From contig CAJUMJ010000058.1 of the NCBI GenBank assembly GCA_910587095.1, forward strand, positions 62,001-126,000: a stretch of DNA of 64,000 nucleotides, given 5' to 3'. Source of the DNA: an uncultured Lachnospiraceae bacterium. Its GTDB lineage: Bacteria > Bacillota > Clostridia > Lachnospirales > Lachnospiraceae. Each line of letters starts with the position of its first letter. Positions within the stretch are counted from its first letter, which is position 1. This document shows, one piece after another, positions 33,856-43,311 of the stretch. The position numbers and the translations under genes were made by a program. Under the pieces are notes generated by a model. The model made no database searches. It saw only the letters and a program-made list of their open reading frames with translations, and had not been told where the DNA came from.

Positions 33856-34956
33856 CTATATGTCGCGGCTTTGCTGCAGCGCTTCCAGCGCCGGGCCCAA
33901 TGACCACGGATACGCGCCGTAGCGCTGTGGGTAGCATGAAAAGCCCTCGCACTCTGCCGAACACTGATATACCGTCCCGCCTCTGACCGATCGCTCCAGT
34001 GCGCTTCTTCCCGCTTTCAGCGCATTTTCGTACTTCTCGCCCACGAGAACGCCGCTCTCTATGCCCTGTCTTAAACCGGCGCAGATCATCCCTGTGGCAG
34101 AGGTATCCGCCGGCCCTTCCAGCGCCTCGAGCTGCCAGGAAAAATATCCGTCCTGTCTCTGATACGCCATAACCGCGTCGACAAATCCGACGCAGGAGTC
34201 TTTAAGCTTCTCCCTGCCGTACCCGGAAACCATACAGCCCATCATCCCGCGCAAAAGCCATCCCACAGCCCTTCCCCAGCCGATAATCCCGTATTTGCAG
34301 CCATCCTTCCCGTCGTAACCGTGGTAAGGAAGCCCCGTCACACCGTCCATGCCGTAGGATAAAAAATTCACGATCTGCAAAACCGCCAGCTCCTTATATT
34401 CCTTTTTGTCAAAAGTCTCCCCGTACCGGTAGAGAAAAGGGCAGGCAAGGCCGACGCTGTCGGCAAAAACCAATGCCTCCCCATGAGCCGGCCGGTAAAT
34501 CAGGCTCCCTGTCCCATCCTTCGGATGCTCTTTCGCAAAGACAGCCAGCCTGTCAAGACACGCCTCGAGCGCTCCGGCCGAAAAGCTTCCCGAAAATTCC
34601 GACTCTTCCGTCCGTACATCCAAATAAATATTTAGCAACGTTTCCCCCGCCAGTAAATCATCCAGAACCGCAAGCGGCATGCCTTTTTTCAACCATCTTC
34701 CGAAATATGCCGCAAGCGATATGTCTATGCTCTCTGTCCCGACATCGGCATCCTCCCCGGCCTCCAAAAGCTCCTTTCTGCAAAACCACAGTCCCGCCGC
34801 CAGAAGCCCTGTCGGCCAGAATACCGGATCTTCCCCCTGCACTTTTTGGCGGAGTATATATCGTTTGACCAGATATTTGCATTTTGCCCGCGTGTCAAAA
34901 ACGCCATACCGGAGCAATTCTTTACAGGCATTATCCAACAAAGGGATCTTATTCAT
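33856..34956 (-). CDS. Glycoside hydrolase family 88/105-like (unsaturated uronyl hydrolase type)
   Basis: 366 residues, (alpha/alpha)6 barrel, no signal peptide, so cytoplasmic. YGIIGWGRAVGWLLRGM and PADTSATGMICAGLRQG are the WGR-x-x-GW and DTSAT motifs of GH105/GH88 enzymes, which cleave unsaturated uronic acid from the ends of lyase products. The ATG at 34956 has a perfect AAGGAGGT site and overlaps the end of the Wzx gene by 8 bp, so it is firmly part of this operon. No polysaccharide lyase is in the window. It may edit or recycle the cell's own glycan, or have been recruited for another sugar reaction. Activity untested. Confidence 0.8.
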   Translation of the reverse strand: MNKIPLLDNACKELLRYGVFDTRAKCKYLVKRYILRQKVQGEDPVFWPTGLLAAGLWFCRKELLEAGEDADVGTESIDISLAAYFGRWLKKGMPLAVLDDLLAGETLLNIYLDVRTEESEFSGSFSAGALEACLDRLAVFAKEHPKDGTGSLIYRPAHGEALVFADSVGLACPFLYRYGETFDKKEYKELAVLQIVNFLSYGMDGVTGLPYHGYDGKDGCKYGIIGWGRAVGWLLRGMMGCMVSGYGREKLKDSCVGFVDAVMAYQRQDGYFSWQLEALEGPADTSATGMICAGLRQGIESGVLVGEKYENALKAGRSALERSVRGGTVYQCSAECEGFSCYPQRYGAYPWSLGPALEALQQSRDI

Positions 34957-36526
34957 CAAAACCTCCCTTCCGGGATTGTTCTCCCGGAAAAACGCTTCGG
35001 AGTATCGGTATCCTCTGCGCCGCCGCACTCCACAGGTAGGAAAACTCCTCCGTCCTGTGAAACACCGCCAGAAACGCCAGATTGTACAGAACGGTTATAA
35101 TAATCACCATGACGGCAAAAGTCAAAATCGTAACCTCCCCCATGACGACGTGCCTGATCGGCGTAATCACCGCTCCCACCGTAAGAATCACTCCGATATA
35201 TTTCATGGAATCCCTGAAATAAGCTCCCGCCTTTTTATCAAAGCAGACCCGGTAAATGATTCCGGGCCGGATCAGGTTCGCCAGAATACCGGATACAAGA
35301 GTCCCCACATAGACGCCCGTCACACCGATCTTTATCACAAGCGCAATCGAAACCGCCAGGTTGACGGCTCCCTGCACCAAAGGCAGATACCGATCCTGCT
35401 CGAAAAGGCCCGAAGCGATCTTGAAGTTGAGAAGTACCGTGCGTCCGCCTTTCAGATAAAAGTCCGTCACTAAAAGCGTCACCGTAATCCATGGCAGCGT
35501 CCAGCTTTCATCCCTCAGCCAAACCCCTCCGATAAAGGGGGAGAGCAGGTGAAAAAAGCCCACCGCGCCAAAACCGAAGAGCCAGCAGGCGAAAAAGCGG
35601 TACACCTTAAAGAGAAGATACTGCCTCTCCTTCGACTCCGTGGCCACCACATTGCCGAAGCCCGAAATCACGGAGTCAAATATAATATTCACAAAGTTTC
35701 CCACATAAGTAATGATGTAGACATAATTGTCCACAACAGCCGCGGTATCTACGTTGACAAAGGAGGAGATGACAATCTTGTCGGTCTGCAGTCTGGCCAC
35801 ATCCCCGACCTTGTGGCAGATAAGCGCCTTAGTCTTGGTAGCCACGACCTGCGTCTCTTCCCTTGTAAGTTTTTTCACATCCTTATCCAGCAGATACGGG
35901 TACAGTCTGTTCAGATAAACCGTCACAAAAATCTTTTGCAGCAGCTCTACCGCTGACTGCGCCAGCAGATAAAAGAGGAAATTGCGGGTGAGAACCAAAA
36001 CGGTGATCTGTGCGGCAGCCGTAGCCGCTTTTGTCAGGGTAGTGATATTTGTCTGGATATAGTTTTTCTGTTCCGCGTTTACCAGACTGTACTTATAGGT
36101 GACAAAATAGCTGATCACCGTATTAAACAAGAACAGATAATAGTACAGCGTCAGCTCTCCCACAGTCAGATTGCCCGGATTTTTCAGGATATATTTCAAA
36201 AACGGGGAAATCGAGATCCCCAAAAGGGCAATCACACCCGCAATGGTCAGATACGCCTTTTTGTAGAAGCGCATGTATGACTTGATTTTTTCGATGTTAC
36301 GCTCCGCCACGGGCTTATAGAGACTGTAGTTTAAGGCCGTACCAATTCCCAGCTCCGTCAAGGACAGCACGCTCAAAACATCCGTGTATACGCTGTTTAC
36401 CCCGGAGAGCGTCCTTCCCAGCACATAAATAAAGACCGTCCGCTGGATGAAATTCACCAGCAGGATCACCAGATTGCTGGCCAATCCGAATATAATATTT
36501 TTTCCGGCTTTCTGTATTCTGCCCAT
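34949..36526 (-). CDS. wzx: Wzx-type polysaccharide flippase (MOP superfamily)
   Basis: 525 residues with 12-14 hydrophobic helices spread over the whole length and the MOP/PST opening (NIIFGLASNLVILLVNFIQRT in outline: GLASN, then FIQRTVF). NVDTAAVVDNYVYIITYVG is in the place of the conserved central loop. It moves undecaprenyl-pyrophosphate repeat units outward for a Wzy polymerase. Starts 3 bp after the pyruvyl transferase gene. The locus therefore has a Wzx plus three ABC flippases, which is unusual for one glycan. Function by family and context is well supported. Confidence 0.9.
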   Translation of the reverse strand: MGRIQKAGKNIIFGLASNLVILLVNFIQRTVFIYVLGRTLSGVNSVYTDVLSVLSLTELGIGTALNYSLYKPVAERNIEKIKSYMRFYKKAYLTIAGVIALLGISISPFLKYILKNPGNLTVGELTLYYYLFLFNTVISYFVTYKYSLVNAEQKNYIQTNITTLTKAATAAAQITVLVLTRNFLFYLLAQSAVELLQKIFVTVYLNRLYPYLLDKDVKKLTREETQVVATKTKALICHKVGDVARLQTDKIVISSFVNVDTAAVVDNYVYIITYVGNFVNIIFDSVISGFGNVVATESKERQYLLFKVYRFFACWLFGFGAVGFFHLLSPFIGGVWLRDESWTLPWITVTLLVTDFYLKGGRTVLLNFKIASGLFEQDRYLPLVQGAVNLAVSIALVIKIGVTGVYVGTLVSGILANLIRPGIIYRVCFDKKAGAYFRDSMKYIGVILTVGAVITPIRHVVMGEVTILTFAVMVIIITVLYNLAFLAVFHRTEEFSYLWSAAAQRIPILRSVFPGEQSRKGGFDE

Positions 36527-36529
36527 ACC

Positions 36530-37726
36530 CTATTCGCTTTCGTGCAGTTCCCGCCACAGCCTGCGCAGCTCCTCCCCGGCCTGTACCGCCTTTTGGCAGT
36601 ACTCCGGCATAATGTCCCGCAGTCTTTGCCTGATTTCGTCCTCTCTCTCCATCAGCCACTCAAACGCGCCGATCAGCTCCTCCGGGGCCATAAGCGTCTG
36701 CACCGGCAATACATAATGCGCCGAGTCACCGAAGAGATCCTTTGCGATCCCCCTGGCTTTCACGGAATATCCCACGACAAGCGTGGGAACCATGGAGGAG
36801 TAGGCCGCAATGGTCGCGTGTGTTCTCGCCCCGATAAACGCCCGGCACTTGGAAATGACATATTTGACTTTCTGACAGGACATATCCTCGAACTGCACGA
36901 CCCTGTCATTGCCCTGGTAAACGCTGTACAGCTCATGGATTGTCAGTCTGTCATCATTATATTTCCACATCACATGGGGAATAAGCGCGATGTGACAGTC
37001 CGTCGTCTCCAAAATATGATCGATCAGTTTCCTGTAATTTTCTATCGTTATCCCGTCTTTTTCTTCGTATTTGATAATCATCGGGCTGATGTTTATGCCG
37101 ATGGTGTTTCCCTCGGCGAAACCGTAAGGGAGCTTCACCTCCTCCGGTTTCAAGGCGAAAGCCGGATCGGGAAACTGCTTCACATTCTCCGTGATCCCCG
37201 CCTCTTTCAGCGCTTGTGTGGTAATCGATTCCCTGGGGGTAATCAGCGCATAACGCCGCATATCCTCAACTACCTCTGGTTCTTTTAAAAGCGCGGGTTC
37301 CAGGGAACACCCCCACAGAACGGTCTTTGCCCCCGCGCGGTTAAAAGCGCTGTTGGCGGTAATGGCTTCCTTTTTCGAGAGCTCGTAACAGTACATGTCC
37401 CCGCCGATGGAGAGATAGAGAGGAGCAAGGTTTTTTCCCATCACCTCACGGAAGCGGTAACGCATAAAAGACTCCGGGTCCTTAAAAATCTTCCGCCAGG
37501 CATAGTACCACACATGCGCAAAAAAATGCTCCGCAATCTTTCGCTCCTGCAGGATATCACAGAGAGGCTCCACAGAATAGTGCCTGTCCTCCCGCTCGCT
37601 GTTCGTCACCAAAAGCTTTGGAATCTCTTCTATCATATGGCACGTGCTGTTGACAATCGCCTCACAGCCATGGTTTCCGCTGCCGCCATGTAAATACATG
37701 ACAAGTTTGTCATTTTTATGTTCCAT
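36530..37726 (-). CDS. Polysaccharide pyruvyl transferase family protein
   Basis: 398 residues. LVMYLHGGSGNHGCEAIV near the N-terminus, YLSIGGDMYCY, and the C-terminal SKCRAFIGARTHATIAAYSSMVPTLVVGYS (outline: GARTHATIAA) are the family landmarks; the arginine-histidine pair is present. It should transfer pyruvate from PEP to form a ketal on the repeat unit. I set the start at the ATG at 37726, preceded by GGAAAGG, because it lies just ahead of the conserved glycine-rich loop. Two earlier in-frame ATGs have no ribosome site. It is a distant relative of the partial gene at 1-741. Confidence 0.85.
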   Translation of the reverse strand: MEHKNDKLVMYLHGGSGNHGCEAIVNSTCHMIEEIPKLLVTNSEREDRHYSVEPLCDILQERKIAEHFFAHVWYYAWRKIFKDPESFMRYRFREVMGKNLAPLYLSIGGDMYCYELSKKEAITANSAFNRAGAKTVLWGCSLEPALLKEPEVVEDMRRYALITPRESITTQALKEAGITENVKQFPDPAFALKPEEVKLPYGFAEGNTIGINISPMIIKYEEKDGITIENYRKLIDHILETTDCHIALIPHVMWKYNDDRLTIHELYSVYQGNDRVVQFEDMSCQKVKYVISKCRAFIGARTHATIAAYSSMVPTLVVGYSVKARGIAKDLFGDSAHYVLPVQTLMAPEELIGAFEWLMEREDEIRQRLRDIMPEYCQKAVQAGEELRRLWRELHESE

Positions 37727-37772
37727 ACCGTTATTAAGCCTTTCCGTTTTTCCACCGCCCATTATATCATAC

Positions 37773-38789
37773 TTATTTCTTTTTGTCATAGATGCGCAGA
37801 ATCAGGCGCAGGACGCGCAGGAGCATACCGCCCGGATAGAGCATTCCCATATACAGAAGCTGGTTTGCGCGGTCGGTCACGGTTATCGGCGTATTTTGCA
37901 AAAGCGCCTTTATTTTCTCCTCCCCAAAAACGTCCTGTATCCTCTTTCTGTATTCCCTATCCGGGCTCCGCAGCTCGTTTTTTATCACATACAAAAGCAT
38001 GTAGCAATGTTCTCTCGAAAGCGCCCCCTCCCTGTCGGGGGCTTTCTTCCCCTCCGCCTCGCGCAAAAGAGCCGCCATCAGTTTTTGTACGTTTTCATAT
38101 AAATTTTTGTCATAGCTGTGGACGAGCGACCCGGAAACATACCGGTAATGATAATAAAACGCGTCCTTCATAATCACTACACGCACAGCGCCAAGCAAAG
38201 CGGGATACATCAGATTGGCGTCGTCCCCGAAGCGCAGGCTGTAATCATAATACTTCTCATTTCCGTCAAAAAGCGATTTTTCACACAGCTTCATGCAACG
38301 CGAAAGCGAGACGGTTCTTCTCTCCTGCCCGATCAGCCCCGCCTTTAGCTGCCGCAGGCTGTCCCCCTCGTAGACGCCGGGCTCCACATTGCACCGGACC
38401 TTCTGCGTGTTTCTCTGCTTTTCCATCACATAGTTGCAGCAGACAAGTTCCCGCTCTACGCCCCGAAGCCGTTGTGTCATCTGGGCGATCATTTCGGTTT
38501 CCAGATAGTCGTCGCCATCCACAAACATATAATACCCGCCTTGGGCCGCCTTCATGCCTGCCGCGCAGGCCGCCGTCGGCCCGCCGTTTTTTTGATGAAT
38601 CACCCTGACCCGGCCGTCCTTCGCCACGTAACGATCGCAGATTTCACCGCTTCCGTCCGCGGATTCGTCGTCCACCAGCACAACTTCCAGATGCTTATAT
38701 GTCTGTGAAAGGATACTTTCCACACACTGTTCCAGATACTCTTTTTTATTGTACACCGGGACGATCACACTGACCAGATACTGCCTCAT
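37773..38789 (-). CDS. Glycosyltransferase family 2
   Basis: 338 residues. VSVIVPVYNKKEYLEQCVES, VLVDDESADGSG and YMFVDGDDYLE provide the full GT2 donor site with the DxDD. The C-terminal half is variable and ends with hydrophobic and basic residues that may contact the membrane. It forms a set with the GT2 genes at 39698 and 51853, all sharing the QTYKHLEVVLVDD-type start. Lies 16 bp after a GT11 gene. The sugar cannot be inferred. Confidence 0.92.
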   Translation of the reverse strand: MRQYLVSVIVPVYNKKEYLEQCVESILSQTYKHLEVVLVDDESADGSGEICDRYVAKDGRVRVIHQKNGGPTAACAAGMKAAQGGYYMFVDGDDYLETEMIAQMTQRLRGVERELVCCNYVMEKQRNTQKVRCNVEPGVYEGDSLRQLKAGLIGQERRTVSLSRCMKLCEKSLFDGNEKYYDYSLRFGDDANLMYPALLGAVRVVIMKDAFYYHYRYVSGSLVHSYDKNLYENVQKLMAALLREAEGKKAPDREGALSREHCYMLLYVIKNELRSPDREYRKRIQDVFGEEKIKALLQNTPITVTDRANQLLYMGMLYPGGMLLRVLRLILRIYDKKK

Positions 38790-38805
38790 ACAATCCTGCT
38801 CCTTT

Positions 38806-39732
38806 TTACACCGTGTCCCCCTGCGGGGTGATCAGCGTCCATCCTTTCCAAAGCTCTTTCATCTGCTCCGGTATGCAGACTTGCGTATTCTTATGGATAG
38901 ACGGACGTATCATAATTTTATCCTGATTCGCGTTAAGCCTCGCCCCCCAAAAACTAAAGGTACTGTTGGCGCATATGTGATGCCTGCATCTGCTCATCAG
39001 CATCATGTCATAAAAGCTGTCTTTTCCCCTGTTCCAGTCGATTACCTGGTACGCTTCCCCCTGATAGCGTTCCCTCACATAGGCGCCGTCATCGGAAAAC
39101 AGGAAAAACCTCGCCCCGGGGAGCCTCTCTCTCATATACCCCATGGCTCTTTCATAATAGGCGTCCGTACAGATTCCGCCAAAGAGGGCGGCATTTACAT
39201 CATCCAGATAATCTCCCCGCCTGATATGCACGCTGACAGACTGTGTCTCCTCCATCAGCCTGATTGTCTCCTCGTTTTTCTTTTGCAGCGTTTCATCCGC
39301 ACTTCTCGGAAAAGAGATATCCTTTCTTAAAATATCCATAATATCCGCATAGTATTTGTCGCAGGCCCAATACCCTGTCAGATATTTCCGGTCCATCGAA
39401 AAAATTTCCCCGTGGTACATCCCGCTCTCCTCAAAGGATGGGGCTTTAGAAGGACAAAGCTTTCTCCTCAATTTCGCGCCGGCGCTCTCCGGTTCCTCCC
39501 ATAATCTCCCCAGCACGGAGCGAATTTCCGTATCCGTCGCTCTCCTGTACGGAAGCTTCTCGAAGTAGGCAAGCTCCAGATCTCTTCCCGCCGCCATACC
39601 CGCCTGCAGCTCTTTGTCAAAAAACCAGGAAGTGTCAAGCCTTGCGTCCTTGCCCATATGCTCAAGCTTTCTATACAGGGCATACTGCTGTAACTGGTTA
39701 CCCAGCCCGCCCATCGCTCTGACAATCACCAT
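38806..39732 (-). CDS. Alpha-1,2-fucosyltransferase family (GT11)
   Basis: 308 residues. IVRAMGGLGNQLQQYALYRKL, SVHIRRGDYLDD and ICANSTFSFWGARL are the three GT11 motifs with the donor-binding HxRRxD intact. It uses GDP-fucose or a related deoxyhexose donor. It overlaps the upstream GT2 gene by 35 bp, an unusually long overlap that points to coupled translation. A second enzyme of similar type with intact motif lies at 6855, a third with HIRGGDY at 50836. Acceptor unknown. Confidence 0.92.
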   Translation of the reverse strand: MVIVRAMGGLGNQLQQYALYRKLEHMGKDARLDTSWFFDKELQAGMAAGRDLELAYFEKLPYRRATDTEIRSVLGRLWEEPESAGAKLRRKLCPSKAPSFEESGMYHGEIFSMDRKYLTGYWACDKYYADIMDILRKDISFPRSADETLQKKNEETIRLMEETQSVSVHIRRGDYLDDVNAALFGGICTDAYYERAMGYMRERLPGARFFLFSDDGAYVRERYQGEAYQVIDWNRGKDSFYDMMLMSRCRHHICANSTFSFWGARLNANQDKIMIRPSIHKNTQVCIPEQMKELWKGWTLITPQGDTV

Positions 39733-40741
39733 GTCTTCTGCTCCTCCAAAAATGATAGATATGCATGTAGGTGTGCGGGAAAAAGAGGAACACGCCCGCT
39801 TTCAGCCGATAGCCCGCGGACAGCTTTCCAAAAACGCCCCTCACCTTACCTATCCTTTTTAATTTGCTGCGGCACGCCGTGACACAATCCTCATATTTGT
39901 CTCTCTGCGCCGTAGAAAGTTCGGCCAGCTTTCCCGCCGTAAGCATGATACCCATGATGCAAAGCGCGCTCACCTGCGCATCCAGACTCTCGTCCGTGCG
40001 CCGCACTTCCTCCTTGGCAAGCTCCCAGCAGGTGATCTGATCCATATACCGCGGTGTGAACGGCCTGTTGATAGCTCCCTGCGGATTCTGGTAGTAGCCG
40101 TAGCCCTCAAACGCTGTCTCCGTTATCCGGCCGACGCGTCCGAGAAGCTGCAGTACGAACAACATATCCTCGCCGATCGTAAGTCCCGCCCTGAAACGCG
40201 TCTCTCCTATGACCTCCCTCCGGTACAGCTTGCTCCAACACCTGCTGTTTCCCTGAAGCAGGAAATCCCTGAGATACCGATCCCCGTCGCAAGTCACCGT
40301 CTCCTCCTCGTCCGTCTGCGCTTCGACCCCTCTCGCCCACTGCGTCTCATCGCTCCACATGAAAAAACGACAGCCCGCCATATCGCTTCCTGTCCGCTCC
40401 ATACAGTCGCAAAGCTTCCGCAGCATGGCCGGGTGAAGTCTGTCGTCCGCATCCACAAAAGTGACAAGCGTCCCCACAGCGTCGTCAAGTCCTGCGTTTC
40501 GCGCGACGGAAACGCCCTGATCGCAAGTGTCAAGTACACGCACATTGCCATATTTCTTTTGCAGATCGGCGCACACGTCGGCCGTTTTGTCCTTTGAGCC
40601 GTCGTTGACTATGATTATCTCCAAGTTCTTATACGTCTGGTTTTCTATGCTCCTGATACAGTTCTCCAGATAGGCCTGTCCGTTATAGACAGGCACAATC
40701 ACACTGATCAGCTCTCCTTCACGATCCGGTCCGCCCGCCAT
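39698..40741 (-). CDS. Glycosyltransferase family 2
   Basis: 347 residues. LISVIVPVYNGQAYLENCIRS, IIVNDGSKDKT, VSVARNAGL and VTFVDADDRLH are the GT2 donor site motifs. NSRCWSKLYRREVI is the lysine-containing segment typical of capsular galactosyl- or N-acetylgalactosaminyl-transferases of this subgroup. The ATG at 40741 has an AGGAGGT site 8 bp upstream, which decides the start over a GTG three codons earlier. Overlaps the end of the GT4 gene by 23 bp and the GT11 gene by 35 bp. Confidence 0.92.
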   Translation of the reverse strand: MAGGPDREGELISVIVPVYNGQAYLENCIRSIENQTYKNLEIIIVNDGSKDKTADVCADLQKKYGNVRVLDTCDQGVSVARNAGLDDAVGTLVTFVDADDRLHPAMLRKLCDCMERTGSDMAGCRFFMWSDETQWARGVEAQTDEEETVTCDGDRYLRDFLLQGNSRCWSKLYRREVIGETRFRAGLTIGEDMLFVLQLLGRVGRITETAFEGYGYYQNPQGAINRPFTPRYMDQITCWELAKEEVRRTDESLDAQVSALCIMGIMLTAGKLAELSTAQRDKYEDCVTACRSKLKRIGKVRGVFGKLSAGYRLKAGVFLFFPHTYMHIYHFWRSRRHGDCQSDGRAG

Positions 40742-41801
40742 TGCCTGCACCTCCTACCGCCTCATAAATCTCCAGAAGCCGTTCGATGTGGTATTCCATG
40801 GAAAATTCCGCCTCCGCCTTCTGTCTGGCATTTTCCCCGAGCATACGACAAAGCCCCGGATCGTCCAGCAGTCTGAGTATTCCCTTTTCCAGCGCCTTTT
40901 CGTCCCGTGGCCTCACCAACAGCCCGGTCTTTTCATCCTCAATCATATCCGGGATTCCCCCGGTGTCGGAAGCCACGATGCCACAGTTATATGCCATAGC
41001 TTCCAGGATCGACACGGACTGCCCTTCAAAGTAGGAGGGCATCACAAAAATATCGCACTCCCGCAGATACTTTTGCTTCACGTCGCCGCCGACCCATCCA
41101 AGCTCCGTCACGCAGTCTCCAAGCGACAACATCTGCTCCCGCAGTTTAACGTCCTCCCATATCCCTCCCAGATAAAGCCGCACGTCGGGGTAGCGCCGCA
41201 AAAGTTCCGGCATGACAGACAAAAGCTCCCCGATTCCCTTCTCCCTGCAAATTCTCCCCAAAAACAAGATTTTATGGACGCCGCATCGCTTCTCTACTCT
41301 CGCCGGAAGCTGTATGGCATCCGGCAGCACCGTGATTTTGTCCCGGCCGATAATTTCACCGAAAAAGTCCTTCCAAGCCGTTCCCAGCACAAGAAAAGCG
41401 TCGCCTTTGGAAAGCGTCTCTTTCACGCGCCCTCTTCCCGCATTCCCTATCTCCTTGTCATAAAAATCCGGGAAATTCCCGCCGTGCTGGTGGATGACCA
41501 GCTTTTTGCCGAAAGCTTTCGCCGTCCATACAAAAACGGCTTTCCGGTAATAACTCATATCCGACGCCATGTTGACATGCACGATATCATAGCGCGGCAG
41601 ATTTACGAGAAACCGGATATAAGCCATCCCGGCCCGCGCCAGCTTTTTCCATTTCGTCCCTTCCACCATCGTGCCGATGTAGCGCAGATCGATCCGTCTG
41701 TCCAGCCCGGCTTCATAGTAATTGTTGACCACGCCTGATATCCCGCCGTGCACGCTTCTGTCAGGGCCGACCATCAATACCTTGTATCTGTCTCTCTCCA
41801 T
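40719..41801 (-). CDS. Glycosyltransferase family 4
   Basis: 360 residues. VGPDRSVHGGISGVVNNY is the N-terminal glycine loop, ILFLGRICREKGIGELL and MPSYFEGQSVSILEAMAYN the C-terminal donor site with both glutamates. Its ATG shares one base with the stop of the phosphoglycosyltransferase gene, so it is probably translated right after the initiating enzyme. Genes placed like this often add the second sugar. That step is inferred. Confidence 0.9.
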   Translation of the reverse strand: MERDRYKVLMVGPDRSVHGGISGVVNNYYEAGLDRRIDLRYIGTMVEGTKWKKLARAGMAYIRFLVNLPRYDIVHVNMASDMSYYRKAVFVWTAKAFGKKLVIHQHGGNFPDFYDKEIGNAGRGRVKETLSKGDAFLVLGTAWKDFFGEIIGRDKITVLPDAIQLPARVEKRCGVHKILFLGRICREKGIGELLSVMPELLRRYPDVRLYLGGIWEDVKLREQMLSLGDCVTELGWVGGDVKQKYLRECDIFVMPSYFEGQSVSILEAMAYNCGIVASDTGGIPDMIEDEKTGLLVRPRDEKALEKGILRLLDDPGLCRMLGENARQKAEAEFSMEYHIERLLEIYEAVGGAGNGGRTGS

Positions 41802-43213
41802 TATTTTGAGCCTTTCCCCGTCAGCACCACCACAACCGTCTGAAACAATATTTTGATATCGAGCCCGAGCGTCCAGTTGTCAATGTATTCCAAATCCAGC
41901 TTAACCACCTCGTCAAAATCCACGATCTCGCTGCGTCCGCTGATCTGCCAAAGTCCCGTCAAACCCGGCGTCATGCTGATTCTGCGCCTGTAGTGGGAAT
42001 TGTACTGCTCAAACTCTCCCTCCGTCGGCGGCCTTGTCCCGACCAGACTCATATCGCCCTTGAGTATATTCAAAAATTGCGGCAGCTCGTCGATGCTCGT
42101 CTTTCTGATAAATTTGCCGACTTTCGTGATGCGGGGGTCGTTCTCCATCTTGAACATAAGCCCCTGCATTTCGTTTTGCGCTTCCAGCTCCTTCTTCCTC
42201 TCCTCCGCGTCGATATACATGGAACGGAACTTGTATATCTTAAAGCGGCGTCCGTTTTTACCGATTCTCGTCTGTGCAAAGAAAACCGGCCCCGGCGAAT
42301 CGCATTTGATGGCAATCGCCACAAAGGGTATCATAACAGCCGTTATAACGCACCCCACCAGTCCCCCGGCAATATCGATCAGCCGTTTGACTACCATGCG
42401 TCTGTAGTCAAAATGATTGATGGAGTAGGTCACAACCGTGTATCCCGCAAAGCTCCCCACACGCACTTCCTTGCTCGGCCTTTCTATGATGTCAATATTG
42501 TAATGGCAGGCGACCCCCATGGACTCCAGATCGTAAATAATGTGCTTCACATAAGCCATATCCTCGTCCGGCAAATCGATGAACACCTCGTCCAAAGGCA
42601 TCTGCCTCGCCATGGAGAGCACGTTTTCCCGGTTCGCGTTCACCGTAACGCCCTCCACAATCTCCCCTTTCCTGTCCGCGTCCACACAAGCAAGCGCAAC
42701 GATCTCATAGTTGATATCCATAGCTTCTTTGAGCCTTGCCACCGTCTTTTCAAGCTCCTTGTCCTTCGCTATGATCATCATTTTTACAATGTTGGATTTC
42801 GCTGTAAAATATACCCGAAGCCCCTTTTTCATGAAGAGTCTGACGAGCCATATGATCACCACATTCAGAATGGCGAAATACCCCATCACCAGGCGGGAGA
42901 CGTCCGCGCCCCTTTGCAGCATAAAGAGAAGGGCCATCACGGACAACTCCATAAATATATTAAATTTGGTGACCGCAATCAGCTCGACCAGCATTCCCCG
43001 TTTGATAAACTCCCTGTTCCAGTCGAACAGAAAGCTGTAAATCGTGCAGAACAGCAAAAAGCCGACGCACACCACGAAGTGCAGCTCCGGCTCCATGACG
43101 CGGGCAAATTTGCCAAACCGCATCAATATGGCGATGGTATATGCCAGTGCAATGCTGACCAGATCGGAAAAGAGCAGTAAATAGCTCTCTATCAGTTTCA
43201 TTCTACGGTTCAT
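41801..43213 (-). CDS. Polyprenyl-phosphate sugar phosphotransferase (WcaJ/WbaP/CpsE-type initiating enzyme)
   Basis: 470 residues. Four or five hydrophobic helices at about 10-130, a central CoA-binding-like domain (about 140-265), a reentrant or fifth helix at about 280-300, and the catalytic bacterial sugar transferase domain: VKRLIDIAGGLVG, KCDSPGPVFFAQTRIGKNG, KFRSMYIDAE, KTSIDELPQFLNILKGDMSLVGTRPP (outline: IDELPQ, then VGTRPP) and TPGLTGLWQISGR. It moves a hexose-1-phosphate from a UDP-sugar to undecaprenyl phosphate and so starts the repeat unit. I set the start at the ATG at 43213, with GAGG 6 bp upstream; earlier in-frame ATGs exist. A 96-bp gap with a small hairpin lies in front. 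Confidence 0.93.
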   Translation of the reverse strand: MNRRMKLIESYLLLFSDLVSIALAYTIAILMRFGKFARVMEPELHFVVCVGFLLFCTIYSFLFDWNREFIKRGMLVELIAVTKFNIFMELSVMALLFMLQRGADVSRLVMGYFAILNVVIIWLVRLFMKKGLRVYFTAKSNIVKMMIIAKDKELEKTVARLKEAMDINYEIVALACVDADRKGEIVEGVTVNANRENVLSMARQMPLDEVFIDLPDEDMAYVKHIIYDLESMGVACHYNIDIIERPSKEVRVGSFAGYTVVTYSINHFDYRRMVVKRLIDIAGGLVGCVITAVMIPFVAIAIKCDSPGPVFFAQTRIGKNGRRFKIYKFRSMYIDAEERKKELEAQNEMQGLMFKMENDPRITKVGKFIRKTSIDELPQFLNILKGDMSLVGTRPPTEGEFEQYNSHYRRRISMTPGLTGLWQISGRSEIVDFDEVVKLDLEYIDNWTLGLDIKILFQTVVVVLTGKGSK

Positions 43214-43289
43214 GAAAATCCTCATTTCGAAGCGATTACGCGGCTGCATATGTTTTCCGTTTCCCGCGCCGCACGCATAATCCGTGTAA

Positions 43290-43311
43290 AATTACCCTTG
43301 TTTTGGTAATT
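43290..43311 (-). terminator. Weak hairpin after the Wzy-like gene
   Basis: AATTACC pairs with GGTAATT around an 8-nt loop, starting at the TAA stop of the gene at 43310 and followed on the minus strand by TTTTACAC. The stem is short and AT-rich, so at most a partial terminator or attenuator before the phosphoglycosyltransferase gene. Coordinates could be off by one base. Confidence 0.3.

Noticed and set aside
41993..43180. A 395-codon open frame on the plus strand
   Set aside because: Mirror of the phosphoglycosyltransferase gene; His- and Pro-rich nonsense translation and no ribosome site.
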